Source: Acheta domesticus
Taxonomy: Eukaryota; Arthropoda; Insecta; Orthoptera; Gryllidae
Length of the DNA: 64,000 nucleotides
Assembly: GCA_031308135.1 (NCBI GenBank)
Contig: JAHLJT010008756.1
Span: 135,362,949-135,426,948 of the forward strand
Direction of reading: 5' to 3'
The position numbers and the translations under genes are program-made. Positions 44,182-56,460 of this stretch are shown one piece after another (positions within the stretch are counted from its first letter, which is position 1; each line of letters opens with the position of its first letter). Under the pieces are notes generated by a model. The model was not told the origin of the DNA, made no database searches, and saw only the letters and a list, made by a program, of their open reading frames with translations.

Positions 44182-46429
44182 GAGAGTTTGTTCAATCTCT
44201 CGGTAAAATAGTGTAAAATAGTAAATTATGTTTGTTTTATACTTTTAAGGAAACGGCAGCACGAAAGCCTGATTGTTAATTAAATACACCTAGTTCATAC
44301 GCTTGCATGAAATGGTAAGAGTTTATAAATTTCAAGTAATGATATTCTTTGTACTGAACTTCTCAGTATTTGTAGATAGTATCGTGTTCTGAGCTTACGT
44401 AAAGTCATCAAAAGAAAAATTTTAGAATGAAGTGATTAGAGTTTTATAATGAATGATAGTAGTAGGTATTGTTGAAGCCTATGGACTCAGTGAATGCAGA
44501 AGACACGCAGAAGAGCACAAATAATTTTTGTTGCATATTGAGTGACTTGTGTAGCACATCAAATAATGTATGTAAACTAACCATTCAAGGAAGGATGAAT
44601 TCTTGATCGGAAGAGAGGTGCAGAATGAAAGTAGAATGTACATTATACTACTGAGTTATTGAAAAAAAATGTTATGTTTCTATGTCATGTTTAATATAGT
44701 AATAATAATGATATTGATAATTCTAGAACTTCACATAACTCGGGAGTGAATGAATGTTGCCTCACATCGTGAAGTTGAGGATTGACATCTGAAACGATTG
44801 CCTTGTAAATTGTGATATTTGCGTTTTAACGTATAATATGTATGCCAAGTTGATGAGCTTCTTTAAGTCATATTAAATCAATTAAAACGGCTTTACCTCC
44901 CCAATTTCTTTCTTCTTTAAAGGTTTCTTACTTAATGAGCAACAATATTTCAAAACCTGTTTACATAAAAAGCAAAACACCAGACAGTATGGACAATCAG
45001 ACACAAGCTGGTGCTCAAACGACACTAAACTAAACGCATTTGCCCATATTTAAGTGGTAATTTTGATTTATTCAAGTTAACTTTTGACAACATTGTGATT
45101 ACTATGTAGCACGAGTCCTAGCAAGGCAACGACATTTCCGGCATTCATCGATATTTATTGCGTTTCTCTTTAACGCTGTAAATATTATTGCGCTGGATTC
45201 AGTAATACAACTTAGTATTGGACTGTGAAATGGTACTGTGTTATTCAAAATTGTTCGCACCGTGCTTATTACTATTATTCTATCATTTAGCGTACGACTT
45301 TGCGTTCCGAATGAATCCGCTGATCACATGCATGAGTTTTCTGAACGAAATCGCCATCTTGTTTAAGCATGATGCATGCTGGGAGACACTGGCGACAAGT
45401 CAGCTCAACGCCAGCGCCGATTAGAGCCTTTGCTATATAAAATAGGCCAGTCAGCCACTTCAGCTCGTTCGAACGTTTATTACTTTTTTATTTATTAATA
45501 TTATTTATATTATTTGGATTGTTTAAGACATAGAATTTAACTTTTTGTCTTGTTATCTTATCGTTCATTACTTTCGTTACATTAATTTCCTAAAACATTC
45601 GCATTTTGCTGACCTTTCGCAATTTAACACTGTTTTCTCTGTCGCTGGGGGTCTACCGCACATTCGAGCGAGTCCATTGAGGGTGGGAGAAGGAAGATGA
45701 TGACGTCACGGTGAGGGGTGGGGATGGCAATGATTCATCGATGTTCTAAAAACATCCACGCAAACGCTTCAGTGCGTTCGTCCAAGCCGGATAAAATAGA
45801 TGGAAAGGGGTTTGAGGCCAATGTATCAACGACTCAGTAGCGAATAATTCGTCTCGTGCTCGGACAACGATGTAGTCGAACGTTGAAAACATAGGATGGC
45901 GTTTTTCACGAATTTTGCCGACCGTCATTTTGTGATTGATTATACAGTTGAGTAACAATATAATAAACATAGAAATGTCATAACCTCGCTTAATTGTTTT
46001 AGTGGATCCGCGTACATCCACCGAGTGAAATATTGAAGATTATTGCGTCCCCCATACCACAACCCACACACAAAATGTTAGAAACCTTACACAACGAAAA
46101 TAATGTTGGCAATGTTTGAAAAATATTTTTGAGTGAAATGAGAAAAAGAGAAATAACAGTTATCATAAATGCCCATTTTATGCGTTTTGAATTTTTAACT
46201 TAGATAATAGTTTGTTAATACATATACGTTGTGTCGAAAAATTTGAGTGTTTAGGATATAAAGATTGTTTTCCTCCTGTTACATTTTAAATTTATGAGAT
46301 CACAATATTTGCCGACATGCAAAGAAAGGACTGTTGGATACAATGTAACTTCCGTCAAGATTTTCTGAAAATGTAAAATGAGATGCTTAAATACTTACTG
46401 TAAATTAAGAATAAATCGAATTAAACCTT
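44182..46429. other. Intergenic stretch, unassigned
   Basis: AT-rich. No gene is supported. Confidence 0.4.
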
Positions 46430-46671
46430 ATGTGTAAAATCATCGATGTTCATTGGTTCGATGTTATCGATGTCCGATACATCGATGGTTCCATTATTTC
46501 GCCATCCCTCTCCGCGGAATCCGGGCAGGTCTCCCGCCCCCCCGCCCCCCGCCCCATGCCCCGCCCCCGCCCCGCCCCGCCCCCGAGCCCAAGCACCGCC
46601 ACGCGACCACGCCCCCAACCGCCGGCCGCTCTCTTCTGCAACCGCCGCGCCCCGCCCACAGCGCTCCAGGA
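46430..46671. other. ATCGAT cluster and C-rich patch
   Basis: 46441-46490 has three ATCGATG words. 46525-46660 is extremely C-rich (CCCGCCCCC-type runs). Overlapping Pro-rich and Gly-rich open frames on both strands reflect composition only. A CpG-island promoter is possible but unproven. Confidence 0.4.
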
Positions 46672-46826
46672 AAACGCCGATAGTCGACGGTGGGTCGGCG
46701 CCGAACTCTCCTTCCCAGCGGGCCAAGAATCACCGGCACGCTCCCGATCAAAAAACATGCACTACAGTTACGGGACCGACGACCTTGGCAGTTGACGCGA
46801 TCGGGAAAATCAATCAATCAATCCTA
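46672..46826 (+). mobile_element. 5'-truncated SINE (family 1) fragment
   Basis: It matches the 3' end of the copy at 37614-38168: GATAGTCGACGGTGGGTCGG, ACATGCACTACAG-type and GGACCGACGACC-type words. It ends in an AATCAATCAATC tail. The tRNA head is missing. Confidence 0.85.
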
Positions 46827-47589
46827 GGGCCGCAGCATTTCATCGCTACCGTCCGACACCTCCTACATTAACGCATTAACCTCCTACATTAACTACATTA
46901 ACCTCCTCTACGGAAACGTTCCGCACAGCAAATTATTCCCATTTTGCAATCTTATTACTGTGTAACAATTGAATATAACAGTGAGACAATCGAATATCAT
47001 GTAACGAGCAACGCATCGAGACTATGAAATTATTATATGTTGCCTTGGTTACGCAGCGATGAGAGCAGCTGGGCATAAAATTCAACTCCCGTGTGGGTGG
47101 ATTATTGCAGTGAACAATGTCAGTTTTTTGTACAAATTGAGGAGTTTGATTAATTCATCGTCATTCATCGTCCAACTAAACCGTCACATAATATCTTTAC
47201 GTAATCTAGAATTCACCCTCATACGTGAATAGGATAGTCTCCTGAAGCTTATTCGCCTAAAAAATACGAACTATTGTCATTTTTTCTGTGAAATTGAGAT
47301 ATATTATGAATAACGAAAAAGCGTAAACGGTGCAAATAGAAAACTATGTTAACTTACCATTGATTTGCGTATTCATACATATTATCATGTAATTATAAAT
47401 GGGTTAGTTGGCATCTGTATTTACATCCCCCTCATTATCTCTGAAAAACGCGTCGTTTTTAAGAAATCAAATTGAAATTTTCAGATAAGGAACCTCGCGA
47501 TTTCCCCAATAAACCCCGCTTGAGCGTAGATCTAGTGTGATAGTGTACTTGAAAACCCTAGCGAGAGTAGTTGGTTGAGTTGGTAGTAG
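46827..47589. other. Intergenic stretch, unassigned
   Basis: Nothing is recognised. Confidence 0.4.
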
Positions 47590-47775
47590 CGGTTGCAGGA
47601 AAGAGCGGGCGGGCGGGCCCCGCCCCCGCCAGGGGGGGATGAAGGGGAGGGGCGAAGGGGCGCCCCCCCCCCATCGCCCAGCGTCGCCCCCGTCGCCGGC
47701 TCGGCCTGTTGACGGCGCCCTGCACGGGCACCCAGCGCACACAGCCCGTGCGCGACGGCGGCTTCAGCGTACAAC
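47590..47775. other. GC-rich, CpG-rich patch
   Basis: GGGCGGGCGGGCCCCGCCCCC and CCCCCCCCCC runs in an AT-rich setting. Open frames on both strands are compositional. Confidence 0.5.
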
Positions 47776-49852
47776 ACGCACCTCATTAGCACCACGGTGT
47801 AAGATATACAGGTGGCGGCAACTAGCCGACTTTGGCGCAAATTATTCTGAAGCCCGTTTAGAAGCTAGTTCTTCGCTTCTCCGTATGGTGCGCACGATCG
47901 GTTTGGGTTGCGGTTTAAGTTATACATCTTAGATGACATCTTAAACTGTGGCTGTTACACAGTTTTACAAACATTTCCTTCCCATTTTCGTAACTGTTCG
48001 CTCTAGTCTTTACCAATTTCATCGCGAAACGACAAATCACTGACTTGAAATTAGAAATCAGCTGTCGAATGGATCACGACCAATCACGACCTTGCCCAAA
48101 TGAGACCCAAAGATTGCAGCGCTTGTATGCGAGAACTGTGAGAACTAGCCTCGCATAAGCTTCAGTTTTAGACTGGGAGTGAACACACCTATATATCTGA
48201 CACCGTGTTAGCAACGTTGCAAGGGGGTGATGAGGTCATCGCTCCTCTGAGATGAACATCGCACTCTTGAGAGATTCACCCTTCGGACACTTTGGACTAT
48301 TCGGTGTTCGCCTTGTCCCCGAGGGAAAATTTTACCCTTCGGGAATGGAAATTGCTAAATCGAACGGAGATTGCATATTTGATGAATTGTACCTTATTGT
48401 GAATCAAAAATACTCAGCAATCAGCTTTTTTCTGTGCTAATTAAATACCTTTCGATTGTCAAAATTTCATTACAGTGAGATGTGATCATTTAAGAGTGTT
48501 GAAATGACAAATTTTCTTAAATACTTTTAAGTGTAAACCAGTTCAAACACATACAATTGGCACTTCAGGAGAAAATTATCTTATAAGAAATAATCACTTC
48601 GAATACCTTAATAAACGATCATTTCCATATTGAAAGCATCGTGTCAATTTTCTATCACACTGTACATTGGTACGGTAAAGAATAGTACTTCTATTTTTAT
48701 CAAAAAATACTACAAAGTGAAACAAATTAGTAGGTTTCTTAGTATCTCAGTTCCGTATATGTACTTTGAAATACATTTGAAAGTAAATAGTACGAAAGGA
48801 AAGTTCGAAGTTTTCTATTTTAATTTGTTTCATGTACATTTCACAAAAATCAATAAAATGTATACAATGAGATTTTTTAATAAATTGTTAAATCAACTTT
48901 CTCACAAGCCACTTTAACGATATTTATATTGATATGACTCGTGGTTAAAATAATAGAACTATTTGTTGATTCTCTTTTCAATGCTGAAAGTAGCGAAATG
49001 GCAAAAATAATACGTAATATAGATGACGAAGAATTCAGAAGTGCCTTGATCTTCTCACTGTGATGTTACTTCTTCAATGTAACAAAATTATCTCGCCACA
49101 TATCGCATTCTCAAGAGCATGACAGTGTAAATACGCATAAAGTGTAACTTTTATTATAATGGTTTCAGTAATGCTTCAAGAAATGTGTAAGTTCTTAAAA
49201 TACGGTTCTTTGAACGGTGAGATATGCCAAAACTGAGGTTAAATTAGAGGTTATTTACATGGAGACCTAAGTGCAGTTCCTTCGAATACCTCGATTAATT
49301 CTTTACGGGAAGAAATGCTTCAGACAAATTTGTAGAGATGACATTTCAAAAAAGAAGTAATCATTTACATAATTTCTCGGACAATTTAGAATATTACAAT
49401 ATACAATATTAGTAAAATTAATTTGGCTAACGCAAGAGTCATTGAAATCCAGCAATCACAAAAGCGATAAAAAGCAAAATTCAAGCATAATTATTTTTTT
49501 AAATGCAATCAATCATGTGCACAAATCTTTTGATGTCAAATTCCTAAATTGTCTTGGAAAGGTAACTGCATAGCAAGATTCCGCTAAGAGCCAACACACA
49601 CTATTTAGCTTGTCTCTGCGACTTGTTTGAAGCCTGTTTTCAGTCCTGGTAAGAAAGTAGTGAGATATTTGTAGCAAGGCTTTAGCCCCTTCATGTAGAA
49701 TGGCCTTTGGTTACGTTGGATTGCAACCAAAGCGGAATGGCTTAGCAAGTTGAGCGGAATGGTTTGGCCTTTGCGACGCCAAGAGCGAGTCTGGCAGGAA
49801 CGCACCCGCGCCCCGCCTCGCGCGGCTGGACTCATTTGTTTACTCTGCGCAG
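47776..49852. other. Intergenic stretch with a foldback-MITE relative
   Basis: 47985-48095 resembles the arms of the foldback MITE at 28054-28228 (TTTTCGTAACTGTTCG, AATCAGCTGTCGAATGG). The rest is AT-rich and unassigned. Confidence 0.4.
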
Positions 49853-49991
49853 AGGTTCATGTTCAAGCAGCTGGGGGCCGCTGCGGCGGCAAGCGGCAGC
49901 GGCGGCGACGGCAGCGCGGGAGAGAGCGGCGGCGGCGCCGGCGGCAACTCTATCGCAGCCACGGCAAGGTCCGACCCGCCGCACGTCACGC
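49853..49991 (+). CDS. Possible exon of an unidentified gene
   Basis: An acceptor-like TTTACTCTGCGCAG and a donor ACGC|GTAAGC bracket an open 139-nt segment. It contains MFKQLGAAAAASGSGGDGSA and continues Gly/Ser/Ala-rich to ARSDPPHVTR. Against it: high GC makes long open frames likely, the composition is low-complexity, and I recognise no family. The frame also stays open past the donor to 50182. Confidence 0.3.
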
Positions 49992-50193
49992 GTAAGCACA
50001 GCGGGGCCTGCGGCTCCTCCCCCGCAGGCCTTCGACGCCTCGCCGCCGCTCACCATCCACCGACGGCGCGGCGGCGGCGCGGCCACGCCCACCAACCACG
50101 AGCGCCGACACCAACCGCACCGACCAACCGCAAAGCGCCGACCCGACGCGGCGGTCGACCACCGTCGCACGCCGTCGTCTAGCGGGACAGCGA
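49992..50193. other. GC-rich sequence after the possible exon
   Basis: CpG-dense and open in more than one frame. A second acceptor-like CCCCCGCAG at 50019-50027 would make a 36-bp intron, too short to be credible. Confidence 0.35.
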
Positions 50194-50341
50194 TAGGGAG
50201 CCGTCCTTAAATTACGTAACGCAAATTTCGAGTATTTTCAATACCCTCTCCCCCTTGTAACGCAATTCCCTATCTCTATGTAACGCTGCCTGGGACCCCC
50301 TCCCTCCCCCTGTAGCGTTCGTAATATGGACGACCCTTAGG
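50194..50341. mobile_element. Non-autonomous TIR element, family C, copy 2 (148 bp)
   Basis: The left end is GGGAGCCGTCCTTAAATTACG followed by TAACGC. The right end, complemented, is CTAAGGGTCGTCCATATTACG followed by AACGC. It shares CAAATTTCGAGTATTTTCAA-like sequence with the inner right end of the copy at 36988-37525. Confidence 0.7.
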
Positions 50342-50376
50342 CCAGAGGTTCTCATACGCCGCCTCGCCCCTACCCC

Positions 50377-51376
50377 NNNNNNNNNNNNNNNNNNNNNNNN
50401 NNNNNNNNNNNNNNNNNNNNNNNNNNNNNNNNNNNNNNNNNNNNNNNNNNNNNNNNNNNNNNNNNNNNNNNNNNNNNNNNNNNNNNNNNNNNNNNNNNNN
50501 NNNNNNNNNNNNNNNNNNNNNNNNNNNNNNNNNNNNNNNNNNNNNNNNNNNNNNNNNNNNNNNNNNNNNNNNNNNNNNNNNNNNNNNNNNNNNNNNNNNN
50601 NNNNNNNNNNNNNNNNNNNNNNNNNNNNNNNNNNNNNNNNNNNNNNNNNNNNNNNNNNNNNNNNNNNNNNNNNNNNNNNNNNNNNNNNNNNNNNNNNNNN
50701 NNNNNNNNNNNNNNNNNNNNNNNNNNNNNNNNNNNNNNNNNNNNNNNNNNNNNNNNNNNNNNNNNNNNNNNNNNNNNNNNNNNNNNNNNNNNNNNNNNNN
50801 NNNNNNNNNNNNNNNNNNNNNNNNNNNNNNNNNNNNNNNNNNNNNNNNNNNNNNNNNNNNNNNNNNNNNNNNNNNNNNNNNNNNNNNNNNNNNNNNNNNN
50901 NNNNNNNNNNNNNNNNNNNNNNNNNNNNNNNNNNNNNNNNNNNNNNNNNNNNNNNNNNNNNNNNNNNNNNNNNNNNNNNNNNNNNNNNNNNNNNNNNNNN
51001 NNNNNNNNNNNNNNNNNNNNNNNNNNNNNNNNNNNNNNNNNNNNNNNNNNNNNNNNNNNNNNNNNNNNNNNNNNNNNNNNNNNNNNNNNNNNNNNNNNNN
51101 NNNNNNNNNNNNNNNNNNNNNNNNNNNNNNNNNNNNNNNNNNNNNNNNNNNNNNNNNNNNNNNNNNNNNNNNNNNNNNNNNNNNNNNNNNNNNNNNNNNN
51201 NNNNNNNNNNNNNNNNNNNNNNNNNNNNNNNNNNNNNNNNNNNNNNNNNNNNNNNNNNNNNNNNNNNNNNNNNNNNNNNNNNNNNNNNNNNNNNNNNNNN
51301 NNNNNNNNNNNNNNNNNNNNNNNNNNNNNNNNNNNNNNNNNNNNNNNNNNNNNNNNNNNNNNNNNNNNNNNNNNNN
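50377..51376. other. Assembly gap (1000 N)
   Basis: Exactly 1000 N. It cuts off the 5' part of a mariner transposase, so a repeat probably caused the break. Confidence 0.99.
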
Positions 51377-51742
51377 CTGTGCCTCAAACGGGCAATTCAG
51401 AACCGGAGAAGAGGAATGTTGAGCAAGGGCGTACACGTTCTCCATGACAACGCTCGCCCACACGTCGCTCGGCAAACAGTTGCTCTCCTGCAACAGTTTC
51501 AGTGGAGCATCATCACCCACCCACCCTATAGTCCTGACTTGGCGCCCACTGACAATCACCTGTTCCCTAAGTTGAAAGAACATTTGGCCGGAAAGCGATT
51601 CAGGTCCGAAGACGAGGTGAAAGAAGAGGTGCATAACTTTCTGAACAACATGGCGGCGAGCTGGTATGACATGGGCATACAAAAACTGTCACAGCATCTA
51701 CAAAAATGCATCGACAGAAATGGTGATGATGTCGAAAAATAG
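51377..51742 (+). CDS. Mariner transposase, C-terminal part (5' end lost in gap)
   Basis: Mariner transposases cut and paste their element at TA sites with a DD34D catalytic triad. The open frame runs from the gap edge to a stop at 51740-51742. It holds VLHDNARPHVARQ, with the second catalytic Asp at 51446-51448, and HPPYSPDLAPTDNHLF, with the third Asp at 51551-51553. There are exactly 34 residues between them, as expected. The tail has LKEHLAGKRF, SEDEVKEEV and the family ending CIDRNGDDVEK. No stop or shift interrupts it, unlike the other elements here, so this may be a young copy. The first Asp and the DNA-binding domain would be in the gap. Confidence 0.93.
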   Translation: MCLKRAIQNRRRGMLSKGVHVLHDNARPHVARQTVALLQQFQWSIITHPPYSPDLAPTDNHLFPKLKEHLAGKRFRSEDEVKEEVHNFLNNMAASWYDMGIQKLSQHLQKCIDRNGDDVEK

Positions 51743-51836
51743 ATACATGTTCAAGATGTAAACTGATGTAAACCATTGTGGAAATAAACAGGTCTATGTA
51801 CTTAGAAAAAATAGGAGACCTTACTTTTGGGATTAC
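51743..51836 (+). mobile_element. Mariner 3' flank and probable terminal repeat
   Basis: After the stop come a short untranslated stretch and AAAAAATAGGAGACCTTACTT, then TTGGGATTACC. These look like a mariner right end. The matching left end should lie in the gap. Confidence 0.5.
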
Positions 51837-53690
51837 CTTCGTATTAAAAAAAATGGCGTTTACGTTTTGAACGTAACGAAAATCTAGATCATTTGGTACG
51901 AAAACTAAATATTTTCTAGCAAATATCAACGCAAATTTGAGAATTATAACTGCTTTTCATGCAGCCAAACCATGTCACTACAATGAGACGGAACTCATAG
52001 GAATTCAGCTACCGACTCGCGACGCGTATTGCCATTGTTGTATTTCAGTCTGATGTTCGTTGACGGTTAGCAATTTTTATTTGATACATTTCAAGTTGTT
52101 TTTAAAGACTTTAAAAAACGTTGTAAACTTATATCAGAAACTCGAATGTAAGAAATGAATAAAGAAATATGAAATAATACACAAATTCCAACTTACGTAG
52201 CATCCAGCTCTTTGGAATCACTTGTATTAAAAGCTGATTTGACGCCAAATTAGGCAGAAAATACTCATACTCGAAAATTCAACATGACACGATTTGAAGA
52301 TCAGTTTTTAATGAACACATTTCATTAAGAAAAATGTATCTTCACAATTATAATTGAAAGAAGACGAAAAACTTTATTTTTTTAAATTTTAAAAAACCAG
52401 GCATTGAAACGAATATGAACTTGCATCATTCTCTTAAACTTTCTTTACGCTACCTAAGGTCGAAATTTAATCCAAACATTTTGTGCCGTTTTAAAAAAAA
52501 TCGTTTAAAGAAAATAAAAATTGCCTAGGTTTGACACGATTCAGTATACATGTGATTATAAGAAAAAATGTATGGGTGCCAAAATTACACAACTTTTGCA
52601 ATTTTTGAAAAATCAATGTTAACATGGAAAACCGGACTTATGCTATCTTTATACGGCCTATGCCATCTTTATCACGTTAGGAAGTTGTGATCGTCTAATG
52701 CAGATATAATTATAAATATTCGGAAAAGAAGTATCTCGTCCCCAGAGAATTTCAAACATTCTTACATCCCTAGACATTTTTCTCCGGCCTGTATTACGCC
52801 TAAGGGAAGTGATGAAGTGTTGCAGTTGGCCATCAAACACTGTGAACCATCGCAGGTCGCAGATTTCAAAGTTACGGGGATTCCAATGTTAATCACACCG
52901 TGGTACGAATACCTTTGCACCCCACCCTTTGTCTTGGTGATGATAATACCGGAAAATAGTCCAATCTGTGTTGTATCTGCTTCAGTAAATTGTTTTCATG
53001 AAATTGTGTTATCGTCTAATGAAACTTATTCTCGAAGCACCTCGTACTTGGATATATCGATTACATCCTCTCAAACTTGAGCGATCATTTAAAGGCGACT
53101 CACTACACGCATTATCTCGTTGAATAATTCCATTCTCCCTTAATAGGGAATGAAACAATCCAGAACGGATTGACGTGATCTCCAAAGAACAAATCATCGC
53201 CAAATCCATAGTGTCGCTAAAAGCAGCTCGCTGTTCACCGTTGGGGCAAGGGTTCAAATCCTGGTTGAACATTGTAAACTTTGTGGTGGATAACGCGGAT
53301 TTTTTATTGCACCATTTTTTCTGCCTAACATTCCACCATTGATTCATCACCATGCATATCTTCATAATCACCTGTCTAACAAATAATTCAAACGTGACAA
53401 GCGTGTGGCGTAATTATTACCTTCGAAGCAAACCGGTCAACCATGTTGTGTCTTACCAACTAGGGGCGACCCTCATAACTTCAAAACGGTTCAAGATATC
53501 GAAATGCAGTTTTCGCTCAACAATGAGGAAACATGAGGAAAGTAATGCGGTGTAGAAATGTTTGAAATATTTCCGGATTTCGAGTAATTTAATCATCTTT
53601 GATGGAACCATAATTTTTCTCACTAGCAATAAATAGATAACAAAAAGAAGATTTCGAGTATAAAAAGTATACTTTCTGACATGTGATTTT
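51837..53690. other. Intergenic stretch, unassigned
   Basis: AT-rich DNA. Short open frames (52658-53371) show no motif I can name. Confidence 0.4.
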
Positions 53691-54345
53691 AAATTAAACG
53701 CGCTATATAGCAGCCCTGGCAACTGCCCTTTTGGGGGAAGAGGCCTCTCCGCTGTCCCGCAAAAGGATCGGCGCCACCAAGCCCACAATCGACAACCTGG
53801 TGACTTCGCCAGATTTCATTGGTCAGAGCTGGCGACCTCACGAATCCTTGGACCCAGTTGTCAGCCAGGCATTCTGCAAGCTGTTGGTAGCTCCATAACG
53901 GTGTGGGCTGTTTTTGCATTGGACTTGGTCCTCTGGTGCAACTGAACTGATTATTGACTGGAAATGGTTATGTACAGCTGTTTGGAGACCATTTGCAGCC
54001 GTTCATGGACTTCATGTTCCCAAACAAAGATGGAATTTTTATGGATGCACCAGGCCTCTGTGACACGATTGTTCGCGATTGGTTTGAAGAACATTCTGGA
54101 CCATTCCGCGAACTATTTAGCCACCCAGATTGCCTGATAAGAATCCATCGAACATTTATGGGATGTATTCGAGAGGTCAGTTCGTGCACAAAATCCTGCA
54201 CCGGCAACATTAACGCAGTTATGGACGGCCATAGACACAGAATGGCTGAATATTTCTGCAGGGGACTTCCACTTGTTGAGCCCATGCCTCGTCGAGTTGC
54301 TTGCAACTTCTCCGGCCAAGAGGGGTTCGACACGATATTATAAGG
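53691..54345 (+). pseudogene. Degenerate Tc1-like transposase
   Basis: The open piece 53954-54343 has GYVQLFGDHLQPFMDFMFPN, then KDGIFMDAP, then VRDWFEEHSGPFRELF, typical of the catalytic core and following helix of a Tc1-type transposase (DN.PCH normally follows FMD). After about 54120 the expected SPDLNPIEH region is scrambled across frames. A C-terminal PMPRRVA survives near 54281. It ends close to CCCATAACTTTTGTTACCTC, plausible as an inner end of a terminal repeat. It is dead. Confidence 0.75.
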
Positions 54346-54667
54346 TATCCCATAACTTTTGTTACCTCAGGGTGTGAGTCTACTATCGACTAACAGTTCT
54401 GTCGACAATATCAATCTCAAAGAGAAGAGTGACAAAGTCATTCTTAACAGATGACGTCCATAATGGAATTTAGCAATTCAAGGCAGCAAAACTTACATCT
54501 AAATAGCTGCGTTCACGCTAGACGCGCCACCGAACCGGTGTTTGTCTACTGCCTCCCTATTGGCCGCCTGAACCCACAGCGGTCTGACTCACGAAACCTT
54601 CCTCTCCAACCCAAAGTGGAAGCTTGAGACACAAAAGAGATTGAGCAAGGGTACATTGAGCATCTCG
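54346..54667. other. Intergenic stretch, unassigned
   Basis: Nothing is recognised between the Tc1 remnant and the SINE. Confidence 0.4.
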
Positions 54668-55174
54668 GTTGATTTATTGTTGGTGATTTCGGGTGCGTCA
54701 ACTACAAGGGTAATTAGTCCCGTAAGTTTAGTGCATGTTTTGCCTCGGGAGGTGGCGGCGGTCTTGGCCCGTTGGATGGCGAGACACGGCGCCAACCTAC
54801 CGTTGACTAGCGGGGTACTCCCACCAGCGAGGCACCGCCCCAGCCGTGACAAGCTCTAAGCCCCGACCCGTCTCCCGGCATATGTGGTAGTGTAGTGCAT
54901 GTTCGTGTGAGGGGAGGATAGGACAAGGAAGAGGAAGGAAAGATCGCGCGTGGTCCATAGCCCGTTTGTTTATTCGCCTAGTTTTGATCAGAAACAAACC
55001 GGAAAACTACCGATCAGAACAACCGGCCGCTAGAATTCTCCTCCAGACGCGACGGAACTTAACCTAGCTGTGTAGCTAGTGTCGAAATCCTGCCACCATC
55101 GGGACTGGAACCTAGGACCTCCGATCAGAGAGACTTCAGTGACATCAGTTGATGCCCTGAGCCATCTCTTCCGG
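54668..55174 (-). mobile_element. tRNA-derived SINE (family 1), reverse copy
   Basis: It is full length, with the tRNA-like head at 55100-55174 (complement of GGAAGAGATGGCTCAGGGCA) and a degraded AT tail at the left. The same body words occur as in the copy at 37614-38168. Confidence 0.87.
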
Positions 55175-56460
55175 TTTGAGCACGTCGGCATAAATACGTG
55201 AGCTGGTTCATTACCCTTGCAACTATTTATTTTTTCGCCAACAGGGGCCGACAGGAAATATATCTAGTAGACTGAATCGGAGCAGAGCAGCTACTGAAGG
55301 AAATGGGAAACGTCTTGAGCGAGCTGCAGAAAACGTATGGGCAATAGGGTACATAAATAACGTAACTGAACACAAAACTCACATTTATTCTCACATTGGA
55401 AACTTAGCAGATTCAGCCGGGAAATTTGCCCATGCTTTTATTCCTGAAATATGCATATAGATATTCCACAAATATGGAAAGAAATCTTAAATTACGCAAC
55501 GTTTGGTGACAAAATAGTACATCATGAAATGATGTACTATTTTCGGTTTCATTCGGTACGGTACGGTACGAGTTTCTACGACTTATGGTAACTCTTGTAA
55601 GTTAAACTTTTACATTGAATCGTTTCGTGACCGTTGACATAAAGGATTCACCCAAGGCCAACTAGCGGACGTCCCCATTTCCCTACCCTCGCATGCTGCC
55701 GCAGGTGGCTCTGGCGAGGGAGTACTCCTGCGAGGGAGCACTGCGCTAGTTAAATACGATCAAAGTAAATTACGATTCAATTTATTTTAAATAATATTCC
55801 ACGAAAAATTACTAATAATAAGGAAAATAAAACAGAAGCATAATATAATGTCAAATGTAATCTTAATGTACACAAACGAACGAAACGTGTATTAGAAAGA
55901 TTCTCATGATTAAATAAGTATCAATACTTGGTTTGTAAACTTCTCTGTGATTGATCACCAACCTGTATCATAATGAAAACTGTATCCAAATGAGTATATC
56001 CAAACGGAGTATCATTATGCAACTGGTTGCAGCCATCAAATGACAGCATTATACAACGGGAGTAGAAAAAATGTATTTTACATTGAAACTTAAATCATTG
56101 TGTCTTCTAGAGAAAGAGAGAATATGCATATTAAAAACCGACAGTATACTTCTCCATATTTTGTGCGTTAGAATCACAATATGTTATAATTTTCTGTTCG
56201 CGGGAGTCTATTACGATCATGTGGATGTGTATTTGGCAAACAGCGAGCAACCGATCGCCGAATCGTGAGTAGTGTGGATGAGTTGCTTGCTATTTGCCGA
56301 GTGACGAACATTCGATGCTCGCCCTACCCACTGCGTGTCGATCTTTTGGACACATCAAAGGAAGCGAACGTATGCCGAACACATCAGCTGATTGGGATTG
56401 GGCGAGCTGTAGCTCGCTGCTCGGTGAATGCCGAAAGTGTGGAGCCGTCTTTACTCTCTA
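55175..56460. other. Intergenic stretch, unassigned
   Basis: It includes a short GGTACGGTACGGTACG tandem at about 55555. No gene is seen. Confidence 0.4.

Noticed and set aside
46430..46871. Pro-rich and Gly-rich open frames of 100-140 codons on both strands
   Set aside because: They stem from C-rich composition and run into a SINE fragment. No splice structure or family motif.
47985..48440. Open frame 48252-48440 next to a MITE relative as a small gene
   Set aside because: No family motif, no splice or promoter evidence; 62 codons is within chance.
49992..50210. Second exon from 50028 ending at TAA 50210
   Set aside because: The implied intron is 36 bp and the stop lies in a MITE end. Not credible as a host gene exon.
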